Source: Cepaea nemoralis (taxonomy: Eukaryota; Mollusca; Gastropoda; Stylommatophora; Helicidae). Taken from it: a stretch of 64,000 nt of DNA. The stretch lies in contig JACEFZ010018320.1 in assembly GCA_014155875.1 (NCBI GenBank), forward strand, positions 550,001 to 614,000, in the 5' to 3' direction. Shown piece by piece: positions 1-10,973 of this stretch. The notes under the pieces are model-generated. The model worked only from the letters and a program-made list of their open reading frames with translations, was not told where the DNA came from and ran no database searches. How positions within the stretch are numbered: position 1 is the first letter of the stretch; each line of letters begins with the position of its first letter. A program made the translations under genes and the position numbers.

Positions 1-39
1 CCCACCCCAGGGGTCCTATCTATCTGTCTGTCTATATTT

Positions 40-645
40 CTTCCTGTCTACCTCCCTGCATTATTGCCTAACTTCCTGCATGATTGCCTACCTCCCTGCA
101 TTATTGCCTACCTCCGTGCATGATTGCCTACCTCCCTGCATGATTGCCTACCTCCCTGCATTATTGCCTACCTCCGTGCATGATTGCCTACCTCCCTGTC
201 TGATTGCTTACCTCCCTGCCTGATTGCTTACCTCCCTGTCTGATTGCCTACCTCTATGAATGATTGCCTACCTCCCTGTATGATTGCCTACATACCTACA
301 TGGTTGCCTACCTCCCTGTCTAATTGCCTACCTCCCTGTATGATTGCCTACATACCTGCATGGTTGCCTACCTCCCTGTCTAATTGCTTACCCCTCTGAA
401 TGATTGCCTACCTCCCTGTATGATTGCCTACATACCTGCATGGTTGCCTACCTCCCTGCTTGATTGCTTACCTCTCTGCATGGTTGCCTACCTCCCTGTC
501 TAATTTCCTACCTCCCTGTCTAATTGCCTACCTCTCTGAATGCTTGCCTACCTCTCTGTCTGATTGCCTACCTCGTTGCATGATTGCCTGCATGAATACT
601 TACCTTTATGGCCTAGCTGCTTACCTGTCTGCCAGCTAATATGTC
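40..645. repeat. 20-bp minisatellite array
   Basis: About 30 tandem copies of a 20-bp unit, cctacctccctgcatgattg, with substitutions at a few positions (gcat/gtct/gtat; attg/cttg). Short open frames across it on both strands are low-complexity translations of the repeat and not genes. Confidence 0.93.
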
Positions 646-649
646 TGCA

Positions 650-654
650 TTCCT

Positions 655-689
<35 letters not shown>

Positions 690-726
690 TGTCTGTCTGT
701 CTGTTTGTCCACTTGTCTGTCTGTCG
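650..726. repeat. (CTGC)n/(TCTG)n tetranucleotide microsatellite
   Basis: Runs of tgcc followed by tctg directly after the 20-bp array, ending in a degenerate part near 726. Confidence 0.9.
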
Positions 727-1255
727 GCAATAAGTTACCAAGACTAGGACACAAACTCGTCCCCACAAGACACGCCCCCAAGAATGTCTGTTAGCGCATG
801 AGGAAGAAGGCCGGACTATGCTCACACTCGACACTAGAAGAAGAGAAGAGACCCTGGCAAGATGTAGCGCCTCATGCAGATTTCCTGGAGCCTCACACCC
901 AGCCCTGCCCGCCTCCCCTCCGACCTTGGCTACGCACCGCCTGGCCCGGTCCGCTCCACATGTTATCTTGGTGCGCTGTACATTTTTCACTTTGCACCGA
1001 TGTTTGGTTTTTTACCCTCCTCATCTGCTGTTTTGAAGCTGCGATTGGGTTACCGTTCTTTGACATGAGGTCGGGTCGTGCAGTGCTGCAAGAAGAATGA
1101 TTCCCACCCGAGCATCGGGGGACCCCCACCGAGACGGAGATGAAGTTCAGCCCTACGTGGTTTCAGCACTTTGGCTTCGCTCGAATGTTTGCAAAACAAA
1201 AAATGAATGGCGGGAACAAGTCAATTTGCGTGTAGATATGCTCATATTCATTGTA
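727..1255. other. Unassigned sequence, no gene recognised
   Basis: Non-repetitive, moderately GC-rich DNA between two arrays. The frames open here are short, mutually overlapping and show no family motif or splice context that I can defend. No SINE head or transposon end was seen. Confidence 0.5.
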
Positions 1256-1632
1256 TCAGCGTGGAAAATGTAAAGACATAACATAGAAAATGCAGAAACA
1301 TAACTTAGAAAATGTAACGACACAACGTAGAAACTGTAACGGCAGTGTAGAAAACGTAAAGACATACCGTAGAAAACGTAAAGACATACCGTAGAAAATG
1401 TAACTACAGTGTAAAAAATGTAAAGACATACCGTAGGAAATGTAACTACAGTGTAGAAAATGTAAAGACATAACGTAGAAAATGTAAAGATATAACGTAG
1501 AAAATGTAACTACAGTGTAGAAAATGTAAAAACATAACGTAGGAAATGTAAAAACATAACGTAGAAAATGTAAAGACATAACGTAGAAAAAGTAAAGACA
1601 TAACGTAGAAAATGTACAGGCGTAACTTAGAA
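1256..1632. repeat. 22-bp minisatellite, segment 1
   Basis: About 17 copies of a 22-bp unit close to gaaaatgtaaagacataacg + ta, with variants carrying 'actacagtgta'. The same unit forms two more segments at 2695-2880 and 3118-3655, so the three look like one family array split by insertions. Confidence 0.92.
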
Positions 1633-1641
1633 AATGTGTGT

Positions 1642-1718
<77 letters not shown>

Positions 1719-1739
1719 CGCGCGTCCGTCCGTCCGTCC
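1633..1739. repeat. (TG)n, (CG)n and (TCCG)n microsatellite
   Basis: A ~75-bp TG run changes into a short gcgcgc stretch and then four tccg units. It abuts the end of an X element. Confidence 0.95.
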
Positions 1740-2691
1740 TTTATGTGTTCCCGAACGGTCCATCCGATTGAGATGAAATTTTGTACTGATGTTCTTCTCA
1801 CTCCCGCGGATCCAACTGACTTAGTTTAAAAATAGTTTAGTGCGTAATAAAACAACATTAAAAGGAAAGACGTATAATTAAGGGGACTTAACAACAAAGG
1901 TTATATCAAGGGACATTACTTTTAGTAGCATTGCTATATTATGTAATTTAAATAATTGTTGTATTTTTATTAAAGTTTTATAAAATGTTTAAGGAAGTTA
2001 TCTACAGTCATATGCGTTATAAACAAAGTAATAAAAACTTTAAGGCATTTTCAAAGTTTTCATACAAATAATGCATCCATTTTAGATACTTGAAAATTTT
2101 TACAACTCATCTTTTTATTTCTCTTCGACATCACATTAAAAGTTTTATTCTTCTATTCTTCTATTACTACACTGAACAATGTAATTTTATTTATTTTTTT
2201 GACTGAAAGTTAGTTGCATATCCTTTGAAGTACGCCGCAGTCAACCCAGCATTTATTGGGTCTTACGTTCAGTAGTTTCAGGTTGCCCTTTTTTAGATAG
2301 TTCTCTTCCAATATTTTGGCCATATACCATATTTCCATATCTTCTACTATCTTCTACTATTCTACTATATATATATATAAATAGAATGTTTCTTCATTGT
2401 GTGCCCTTTATGCGTTCCCGAACGGTCCATCCGATTGAGAAGAAATTTTGTACAGATGTTGTTCTCACTCCCGCGGGAACGGGAACAGGAGCATCAGAAA
2501 CAGACGAGCAACGGGAACGGGAGCATCAGAAACAGACGAGCAACGGGAACGGGAGCATCAGAAAAAGACGAGCAACGGGAACGGGAGCTGTGCGTTTAAA
2601 GAAATGTATTTGAATGTATAATGACTACTTATATGAATTAAATGAGACGCTCCCCGCCAGGAGTTGGGCGAAGCCGGGCCGGGTCGTCTAG
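1740..2691 (-). mobile_element. X repeat element, copy 1 (minus strand)
   Basis: Read on the minus strand this begins with a ctag...acccggcccggcttcgccca end (2691 downward), carries a 32-bp minisatellite (about 2470-2590, three copies around gagcatcagaaacagacgag), then an AT-rich body, and ends with a module containing cggtccatccgattgag. The AT-rich body matches the X copies at 55741-56513 and 61831-62851; for example ctttaaggcattttcaaagt is shared exactly. The closing module occurs twice (1750 and 2415), so this copy is rearranged or is two partial copies. A SINE2 fragment interrupts it near 2213. No protein is encoded. Confidence 0.75.
2213..2288 (-). mobile_element. SINE2 3' fragment
   Basis: Carries the characteristic SINE2 3' end (gttgcatatccttt on the plus strand, then cgcagtcaacccagca). 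The tRNA-like head is missing. It is inserted inside an X element. Confidence 0.7.
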
Positions 2692-2694
2692 CAA

Positions 2695-2880
2695 CGTATA
2701 AGATGTAATGACATAACGTAGAAAATGTACAGACGTAACTTAGAAAATGTAACGACATTGTAGGAAATGTACAGACATAAGGTAAAAAATGTAAAGACAT
2801 AACGTAAAAAATTTACAGACAAATGTAGAAAATGTGAAGATATAACGTAGAAAATGTAACAACAATGTAGAAAATGCAAA
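2695..2880. repeat. 22-bp minisatellite, segment 2
   Basis: Eight or nine diverged copies of the same 22-bp unit as 1256-1632, placed between the X element and a SINE2. Confidence 0.88.
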
Positions 2881-2884
2881 GTTA

Positions 2885-3117
2885 GTTGCATATCCTTTAC
2901 AGAACGTCGCAGACACTTCCAGCAATTTTGGCCGTTTGTGATTTCTTGGCAAGTTTACATTCGATAGTTTGCCATTGCTTTCTGAACAACCGGCACTCAT
3001 ACCATTGTATGGAAAGTAATGCAAGGCGGCCTGCTTCCAAATCTCCCGCAGTCGTATTTCGATCGCAGTATGCGGGGTTACGAATTCATTTGTAACTTCT
3101 TCGCCATCGCGCCGGCA
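2885..3117 (-). mobile_element. SINE2, near full length
   Basis: On the minus strand the head reads ggcgaagaagttac and continues to an imperfect B-box-like gcgatcgaaatac, a body containing gttcagaaagcaatggcaaa, and the 3' end gacgttctgtaaaggatatg. Other copies lie at 9493, 14520, 25095 and 38919. It sits between two segments of the 22-bp minisatellite, which suggests insertion into that array. Confidence 0.78.
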
Positions 3118-3655
3118 GAAAATGTAAAGACATAACGTTGAAATTGTACAGACATAACGTTGAAATTATACAGACATAACGTTGAAAATGTAAAGACAAA
3201 GCGTTGAAAATGTAAAGACATAACGATGAAAATATACAGACATAACGTTGAAAATTTAAAGACATAAAAGTGAAAATGTAGAGACATAACGTTGAAAATG
3301 TAAAGGCATAACGTTGAAATTATACAGACATAACGTTGAAAATGTAAAGACATAACACTGAATATGTAAAGACATAACGTTGAAAATGTAAAGGCATAAC
3401 GTTGAAAATGTAAAGTCATAACGTTGAAAATATACAGACATAACGTTGAAAATATACAGACATAACGTTGAAAATATACAGATATAACGTTGAAAATGTA
3501 AAGACATAACATTGAAAATGTAAAGACATAACATTGAAAATGTAAAGGCATAACGTTGAAAATATACAGACATAACTTTGAAAATATACAAACATAACGT
3601 TGAAAATATACAGACATAACGTTGAAAATATACAGACATAACGTTGAAAATACTT
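3118..3655. repeat. 22-bp minisatellite, segment 3
   Basis: About 24 copies of the 22-bp unit, here mostly with 'gttgaaaa' in place of 'gtagaaaa'. Variants alternate between 'aatgtaaag' and 'aatatacag'. Long minus-strand open frames are a by-product of the repeat. Confidence 0.92.
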
Positions 3656-3659
3656 AAAA

Positions 3660-3884
3660 CACAGAAACCACATTGAATATGTTGCACAGTTTATTGCCTG
3701 GCATATTTCGCTGCATCTCATCAGGTGCATACATGATATGAAGTGAATAAATGAATAATACTTAAGCTGAAGCAATTAAATATTAAAACACACAGTCATA
3801 GGTATTGTTCCAATGTGGAGCATCTACACCCTGGCAGCGAAATGTGCCAGGACATAAATCGTGCAACATACTGTTTGTGGCTTC
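3660..3884. mobile_element. R5 dispersed repeat, copy 1
   Basis: Contains cctggcatatttcgctgc, catcaggtgcatac and a following segment (tgttccaatgtggagca). All have diverged counterparts in the same order at 24926-25080. Class unknown; no coding capacity. Confidence 0.5.
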
Positions 3885-4212
3885 TGTGTGTAAATGCACT
3901 AAGGGCACACACATTGTGTAGACAATACTGTTGTGTAAATGCACTAAGGACCGGCAGTGTGTAGAAAATAATGTTGTGTAAATGCACTAAGGGCATACAT
4001 TGTGTAGACAATATTGTTGTGTAAATGCACTGAGGGCATACATTGTGTAGACAATATTGTTGTGTAAATGCACTGAGGGCATACATTGTGTAGACAATAT
4101 TGTTGTGTAAATGCACAGAGTGCATACATTGTGTAGACAATATTGTTGTGTAAATGCACAGAGGGCATACATTGTGTAGACAATATTGTTGTGTAAATGC
4201 ACTAAGTGCACA
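3885..4212. repeat. 43-bp minisatellite
   Basis: Seven to eight copies of a unit built from aatgcactaagggcatacat, tgtgtagaca and atattgttgtgta. It gives way directly to a different 25-bp array. Confidence 0.9.
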
Positions 4213-5022
4213 CATTGGGTCATATATCAGAGTGTTGGGCTGAGTCATATATCTGATTGTTGGGCTGAGTCAGATATCAGAGTGTTGGACTGGGTCAGAT
4301 ATCAGAGTGTTGGGCTGGGTCAGATATCAGAGTGTTGGGCTGGGTCATATATCTGATTGTTGGACTGGGTCAGATATCAGAGTGTTGGGCTGGGTCATAT
4401 ATCAGAGTGTTGGGCTGGGTCATATATCAGAGTGTTGGGCTGAGTCATATATCAGAGTGTTGGGCTGGGTCATATATCTGATTGTTGGGCTGAGTCATAT
4501 ATCTGATTGTTGGGCTGAGTCATATATCTGATTGTTGGGCTGAGTCATATATCTGATTGTTGGGCTGAGTCATATATCAGAGTGTTGGACTGGGTCAGAT
4601 ATCAGAGTGTTGGACTGGGTCAGATATCAGAGTGTTGGGCTGGGTCATATATCTGATTGTTGGGCTGAGTCATATATCTGATTGTTGGGCTGGGTCATAT
4701 ATCAGAGTGTTGGGCTGGGTCATATATCAGAGTGTTGGGCTGAGTCACATATCAGAGTGTTGTGCTGGGTCATATATCTGATTGTTGGGCTGAGTCACAT
4801 ATCAGAGTGTTGTGCTGGGTCCTATATCTGATTGTTGGGCTGAGTCATATATCAGAGTGTTGGGCTGAGTCACATATCAGAGTGTTGGGCTGAGTCACAT
4901 ATCAGAGTGTTGGGCTGAGTCACATATCAGAGTGTTGGGCTGGGTCATATATCAGAGTGTTGAGCTGAGTCACATATCAGAGTGTTGGGCTGGGTCATAT
5001 ATCAGAGTGTTGGGCTGGGTCA
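4213..5022. repeat. 25-bp minisatellite
   Basis: About 32 copies of a 25-bp unit (tgggctgagtcatatatctg + attgt). Two main variants, 'ctgattgt' and 'cagagtgt', are mixed along the array, with 'gagt/gggt' and 'cata/caga' as further polymorphic sites. Confidence 0.93.
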
Positions 5023-5029
5023 GATGTTG

Positions 5030-5679
5030 ATATTTCTAGTATCAGAGAGTGACAGGATGTCTCAGGTGATGGAACTTACCTTAACACACTGCAGCCTTGG
5101 GTTAGTGCCTTCTAATTATTGAAAGAATGGAAGGACACATTGAATGATGCAATTGCAGCGTGAACAGAAGGATGTGTTTGTGTGAGGTAGAATAAATTGT
5201 ATGTTGCAGTTACGTTTCTCAAGAATGCTATCCTTCTACTTTAGGTCTGTGGTCTGCAACAGACAGGGCGATCATGACTCGCCACAGCTCCCTGTCTTAT
5301 GATATTCTAGCAAAGTAAAAGCCCCTTGTATTATTAGCTGTTGCCCAGTTATTTCAGTTGTCCGCATACACCTGTCTGTGTCTTCCTTTGCTTCTTTAAC
5401 ATTGCATGTTCATTGATTTCATTTGTTGTACTTCGTGGTCTTATTTAATGATCTGCTAACGCTTTCAGCTGCCAATACAACAGTGTTGGGTTGTCTGTTC
5501 TGTCCACGATATTATAAATATTCCTCTCAAAAACCACATCTATATTGCCTACAATAGCCCAGGGTTTCATTACTCACCACAATTATCATTCACATAGACG
5601 AACTGGCCGCTACAACTATCCTTAAGAAGATGTGTGTTTTTTTGTACTGATATTTCTATTTGTAAGACGTTTTTTTTTT
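5030..5679. other. Unassigned sequence, no gene recognised
   Basis: AT-leaning unique DNA. A short stretch near 5262 (gatcatgactcgcca) recurs near 22335, so part may be an old repeat. No coding region or transposon end identified. Confidence 0.45.
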
Positions 5680-5987
5680 CCAACCCAACTAATTTGTTGA
5701 ATAATGGTGGTATATGGCACAGCTCAGCCGTGGCCACTGTCTAACTGATCTCTAGTCTCCAAGCCTCTCATAAATCTAATCAACGATTACAACAAAGTTA
5801 ACAGGGGTACTTTTGGTTCAACAGGCTGAGAAACTGAGGCCTAGACCTTCAGGGCTTCCGGTCTCTCCGCTCACGTACGTAATCAATTCAATCCCATAAA
5901 TATATGCACTTCCGGTGAGGCTAACCCGCCATGTTTCAAATACCCAGTGTCCTGCACGTGTCGCTAGCTATGGCGGGAAACACTGCG

Positions 5988-8902
5988 ACTTGTATAGGAC
6001 GTGGGGCTACCACCAGCCGGCTAATGTAGTATGTGCGAGACATCCCCCAGGACCAGGACCAGGACCAACTTGTATAGGACGTGGGGCTACCACCAGCCGG
6101 CTAATGTAGAATGTGTGAGACATGCCCCAGGACCAGGACCAACTTGTATAGGACGTGGGGCTACCACCAGTCGGCTAATGTAGTATGTGGGAGACATCCC
6201 CCAGGACCAGGACCAACTTGTATAGGACGTGGGGCTACCACCAGTCGGCTAATGTAGAATGTGCGAGACATCCCCCAGGACCAGGACCAACTTGTATAGG
6301 ACGTGGGGCTACCATCAGTCGGCTAATGTAGTATGTGCGAGACATGCCCCAGGACCAGGACCAGGACCAACTTGTATAGGACGTGGGGCTACCATCAGTC
6401 GGCTAATGTAGAATGTGCGAGACATCCCCCAGGACCAGGACCAGGACCAACTTATATAGGACGTGGGGCTACCATCAGTCGGCTAATGTAGTATGTGCGA
6501 GACATCCCCCAGGACCAGGACCAGGACCAACTTGTATAGGACGTGGGGCTACCATCAGTCGGCTAATGTAGTATGTGCGAGACATCCCCCAGGACCAGGA
6601 CCAACTTAGTATAGGACGTGGGGCTACCATCAGTCGGCTAATGTAGAATGTGCGAGACATCCCCCAGGACAGACAGGACCAACTTGTATAGGACGTGGGG
6701 CTACCACCAGTCGGCTAATGTAGTATGTGCGAGACATCCCCCAGGACCAGGACCAACTTATATAGGACGTGGGGCTACCATCAGTCGGCTAATGTAGTAT
6801 GTGTGAGACATCCCCCAGGACCAGGACCAACTTGTATAGGACGTGGGGCTACCACCAGTCGGCTAATGTAGTATGTGCGAGACATGCCCCAGGACCAGGA
6901 CCAACTTGTATTGGACGTGGGGCTACCACCAGTCGGCTAATGTAGTATGTGCGAGACATGCCCCAGGACCAGGACCAACTTGTATAGGACGTGGGGCTAC
7001 CACCAGTCGGCTAATGTAGAATGTGTGAGACATCCCCCAGGACCAGGACCAGGACCAACTTGTATAGGACGTGGGGCTACCACCAGCCGGCTAATGTAGA
7101 ATGTGTGAGACATCCCCCAGGACCAGGACCAACTTGTATAGGACGTGGGGCTACCATCAGTCGGCTAATGTAGTATGTGTGAGACATCCCCCAGGACCAG
7201 GACCAGCACCAACTTGTATAGGACGTGGGGCTACCACCAGCCGGCTAATGTAGAATGTGTGAGACATCCCCCAGGACCAGGACCAACTTGTATAGGACGT
7301 GGGGCTACCATCAGTCGGCTAATGTAGTATGTGCGAGACATCCCCCAGGACCAGGACCAGGACCAACTTGTATAGGACGTGGGGCTACCATCAGTCGAGC
7401 TAATGTAGTATGTGCGAGACATCCCCCAGGACCAGGACCAACTTAGTATAGGACGTGGGGCTACCACAGTCGGCTAATGTAGTATGTGCGAGACATCCCC
7501 CAGGACCAGGACCAGACCAACTTGTATAGGACGTGGGGCTACCACCAGTCGGCTAATGTAGTATGTGCGAGACATGCCCCAGGACCAGGACCAACTTATA
7601 TAGGACGTGGGGCTACCATCAGTCGGCTAATGTAGTATGTGCGAGACATCCCCCAGGACCAGGACCAACTTGTATAGGACGTGGGGCTACCATCAGTCGG
7701 CTAATGTAGAATGTGCGAGACATCCCCCAGGACCAGGACCAACTTATATAGGACGTGGGGCTACCATCAGTCGGCTAATGTAGTATGTGCGAGACATCCC
7801 CCAGGACCAGGACCAGGACCAACTTAGTATAGGACGTGGGGCTACCATCAGTCGGCTAATGTAGAATGTGCGAGACATGCCCCAGGACCAGGACCAGGAC
7901 CAACTTATATAGGACGTGGGGCTACCATCAGTCGGCTAATGTAGTATGTGCGAGACATCCCCCAGGACCAGGACCAACTTATATAGGACGTGGGGCTACC
8001 ATCAGTCGGCTAATGTAGAATGTGCGAGACATGCCCCAGGACCAGGACCAGGACCAACTTATATAGGACGTGGGGCTACCATCAGTCGGCTAATGTAGTA
8101 TGTGCGAGACATGCCCCAGGACCAGGACCAACTTATATAGGACGTGGGGCTACCATCAGTCGGCTAATGTAGTATGTGCGAGACATGCCCCAGGACCAGG
8201 ACCAGGACCAACTTATATAGGACGTGGGGCTACCATCAGTCGGCTAATGTAGTATGTGCGAGACATGCCCCAGGACCAGGACCAGGACCAACTTATATAG
8301 GACGTGGGGCTACCATCAGTCGGCTAATGTAGTATGTGCGAGACATCCCCAGGACCAGGACCAGGACCAACTTATATAGGACGTGGGGCTACCATCAGTC
8401 CGGCTAATGTAGTAATGTGCGAGACATGCCCCAGGACCAGGACCAGCACCAACTTATATAGGACGTGGGGCTACCATCAGTCGGCTAATGTAGTATGTGC
8501 GAGACATCCCCCAGGACCAGGACCAACTTATATAGGACGTGGGGCTACCATCAGTCGGCTAATGTAGTATGTGCGAGACATCCCCCAGGACCAGGACCAA
8601 CTTGTATAGGACGTGGGGCTACCATCAGTCGGCTAATGTAGTATGTGCGAGACATGCCCCCAGGACCAGGACCAACTTGTATAGGACGTGGGGCTACCAT
8701 CAGTCGGCTAATGTAGTATGTGCGAGACATCCCCCAGGACCAGGACCAACTTAGTATAGGACGTGGGGCTACCATCAGTCGGCTAATGTAGTATGTGCGA
8801 GACATCCCCCAGGACCAGGACCAACTTGTATAGGACGTGGGGCTACCATCAGTCGGCTAATGTAGTATGTGCGAGACATGCCCCAGGGACCAGGCACCAA
8901 CT
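5988..8902. repeat. 74-bp minisatellite array, unit 1
   Basis: About 39 copies of a 74-bp unit that starts acttgtataggacgtggggc and ends with caggaccaggacca. The unit contains its own hexamer VNTR: two or three copies of aggacc, so monomers are about 74 or 80 bp. Common variants are gtatgtgcg/gaatgtgtg and catccccc/catgcccc. Open frames in it are incidental. Confidence 0.95.
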
Positions 8903-9004
8903 TAGCTATATATGGAATGGTACTGGCATTTCTACGTACTACTTAAATCATCATCATCATCATCATCATCGTCATCACCGTAAGCGCAGCCAAATGGTGT
9001 AGTG

Positions 9005-9105
9005 TGCTGATGTCTCTGTACATATCTCTGCTGTCTTTGTACACATCTCTGCTGATGTCATCTGTACACATCTCTGTCTGATGTCTTTGTACATATCTCT
9101 GCCCT
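9005..9105. repeat. Short 21/24-bp array (contracted allele)
   Basis: Four or five units of tgatgtctctgtacatatct type. The equivalent place in the second duplication unit (13928-14180) has about twelve units. Preceded by an (ATC)n run at about 8947-8972. Confidence 0.82.
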
Positions 9106-9137
9106 TGGTGTTCTGGATCAAGTCTACAACTGTCAGC

Positions 9138-9478
9138 ACACAGTTTATGTTTTACGTGGGTGACTTGTTTATGTTTGAGGTGGGTGATTTGTTTATGTTT
9201 GAATTGGGTGACTTGTTTATGTTTGAAGTGGACAAACAGTTTATGTTTTGAAGTGGACAAACAGTTTATGTTTGAATTGGGTGACTTGTTTTATGTTTGA
9301 GTGGACAAAACAGTTTATGTTTGAAGTGGACAAACAGTTTATGTTTGAAGTGGACAAACAGTTTATGTTTGAAGTGGACAAACAGTTTATGTTTGAATTG
9401 GGTGACTTGTTTATGTTTGAAGTGGGCAAACAGTTTATGTTTGAAGTGGGTGATTTGTTTATGTTTGAAGTGGGAATT
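9138..9478. repeat. 24-bp minisatellite, unit 1
   Basis: About 14 copies of gtttatgtttgaagtggaca + aaca, alternating with a 'gggtgacttg' variant. Counterpart at 14218-14505. Confidence 0.9.
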
Positions 9479-9492
9479 AGCAGTGGACTATA

Positions 9493-9730
9493 GCCGGCTC
9501 TGTGGTGAAGGGGTCACGGACCTAGTTCGCAATAGAGCTACCACGTTTCGAAAACACAGCTGCTGCGGGCTTTGAATGCAGTCCGCCTTGCGTTTGTTTA
9601 GCATAGAATGGTATGAGTGCCGGTGGTTCATAAAGCAATAACAAGCCACTGAACACAAACCTGCCTAAGAAATCACAAACACAAAGTAATGCTGGATTTG
9701 GTTGCGACGTCCCTGCAGCGGATATGAAGT
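9493..9730 (+). mobile_element. SINE2, unit 1
   Basis: Head ggctctgtggtgaaggggtc (A-box-like) followed ~45 bp later by a B-box-like acgtttcgaaaac, body cggtggttcataaagcaat, and 3' end gcgacgtccctgcagcggat. It is the copy paralogous to 14520 by block duplication, not by a second insertion. Confidence 0.82.
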
Positions 9731-10973
9731 GTGGGTTATCTATGTGTGCTTGAAATACTCTAGCCATGAAGTGAGGGTAATTTATTCGTGGTTAACTTCA
9801 AAATGATAATCTTCTGTAGCCAATAGATGAAAGTCAGCAGATACTGTGTATAGGAAGGGGTTTCTTGACAATCAGGCAAGTGTCTCAAGGAATCTGTAAC
9901 AAGAGGAGACAACATGTGTCTCTGACTGGGTTACACCCTCTTCTGTCAATCAATTGAGGGAGAGAAATAATTACCCTAAATATCACACGAAGTAGATGGG
10001 CACAAACATAACGACTGTATTCGCGTGAATATAGACTATGTGTGTACTACTTTCACAACACGCACGAGGTGTGTAGACAAGTGTGAAGTTAGGTCTCGTT
10101 GTTCTCTGGATTCAGCATCAAAGACTAGCAACATTCTCTCAAACAGGCTTTCTGTCGTTGGTTTATTGTTCATCGTGGAGCTTCTTGTTGAAAACATCGT
10201 CATAACATCAGAGAGGTCAGAAAATGTAAAAAACACACTAGATAAGATGATAAGTTCTGTATAGTTACTGCTATTAGGTGCGATGCTGCCGAATAATCAC
10301 AGAATCACAAACTCCATCAAAAGGTCTTCCCACCAGGGCAAGACATGATGAAAGAGATCTACTGACAAGGCCTGAAGACAAGGGGACATGTATACTTCTG
10401 GAGATGACCGAGTTGAAGTCAGCGCACCAGATCATATCTCACGCGCTTCGTCTTGTTCCTCCCTTGACTTGTACGTCGTGACAGGTACATTTTCAGATGT
10501 CATATCTCATGAACTGATGACAGAGCGCGCTGAAACTTTGCACAGAATCTCCTCACATCTCGAAGGTCACCTTGAACCTAATGCCGTTTGCTATAACAGT
10601 CTGCTTGATTTTTGCTGTCTTCCATTATTGTTCAACTAATTTGTTGAATAATGACGTTTTTTTTTCCAACCCAACTAATTTGTTGAATAATGGTGGTATA
10701 TGGCACAGCTCAGCCGTGGCCACTGTCTAACTGATCTCTAGTCTCCAAGCCTCTCATAAATCTAATCAACGATTACAACAAAGTTAACAGGGGTACTTTT
10801 GGTTCAACAGGCTGAGAAACTGAGGCCTAGACCTTCAGGGCTTCCGGTCTCTCCGCTCACGTACGTAATCAATTCAATCCCATAAATATATGCACTTCCG
10901 GTGAGGCTAACCCGCCATGATTCAAATACCCAGTGTCCTGCACGTGTCGCTAGCTATGGCGGGAAACACTGCG

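Larger units (their letters stand above)
5680..10640. repeat. 5-kb direct duplication, unit 1
   Basis: The block starts at ccaacccaactaatttgttg (5680) and is repeated from 10666 in the same order: ~300 bp leader, 74-bp array, (ATC)n, 21/24-bp array, 24-bp array, SINE2, then ~0.9 kb of unique sequence. The two halves are nearly identical outside the arrays and differ mainly by single-base indels. The ~0.9 kb tail (9731-10625) has only short open frames and no recognised product; its frames differ between the two copies because of indels, which argues against a conserved protein. Confidence 0.9.
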
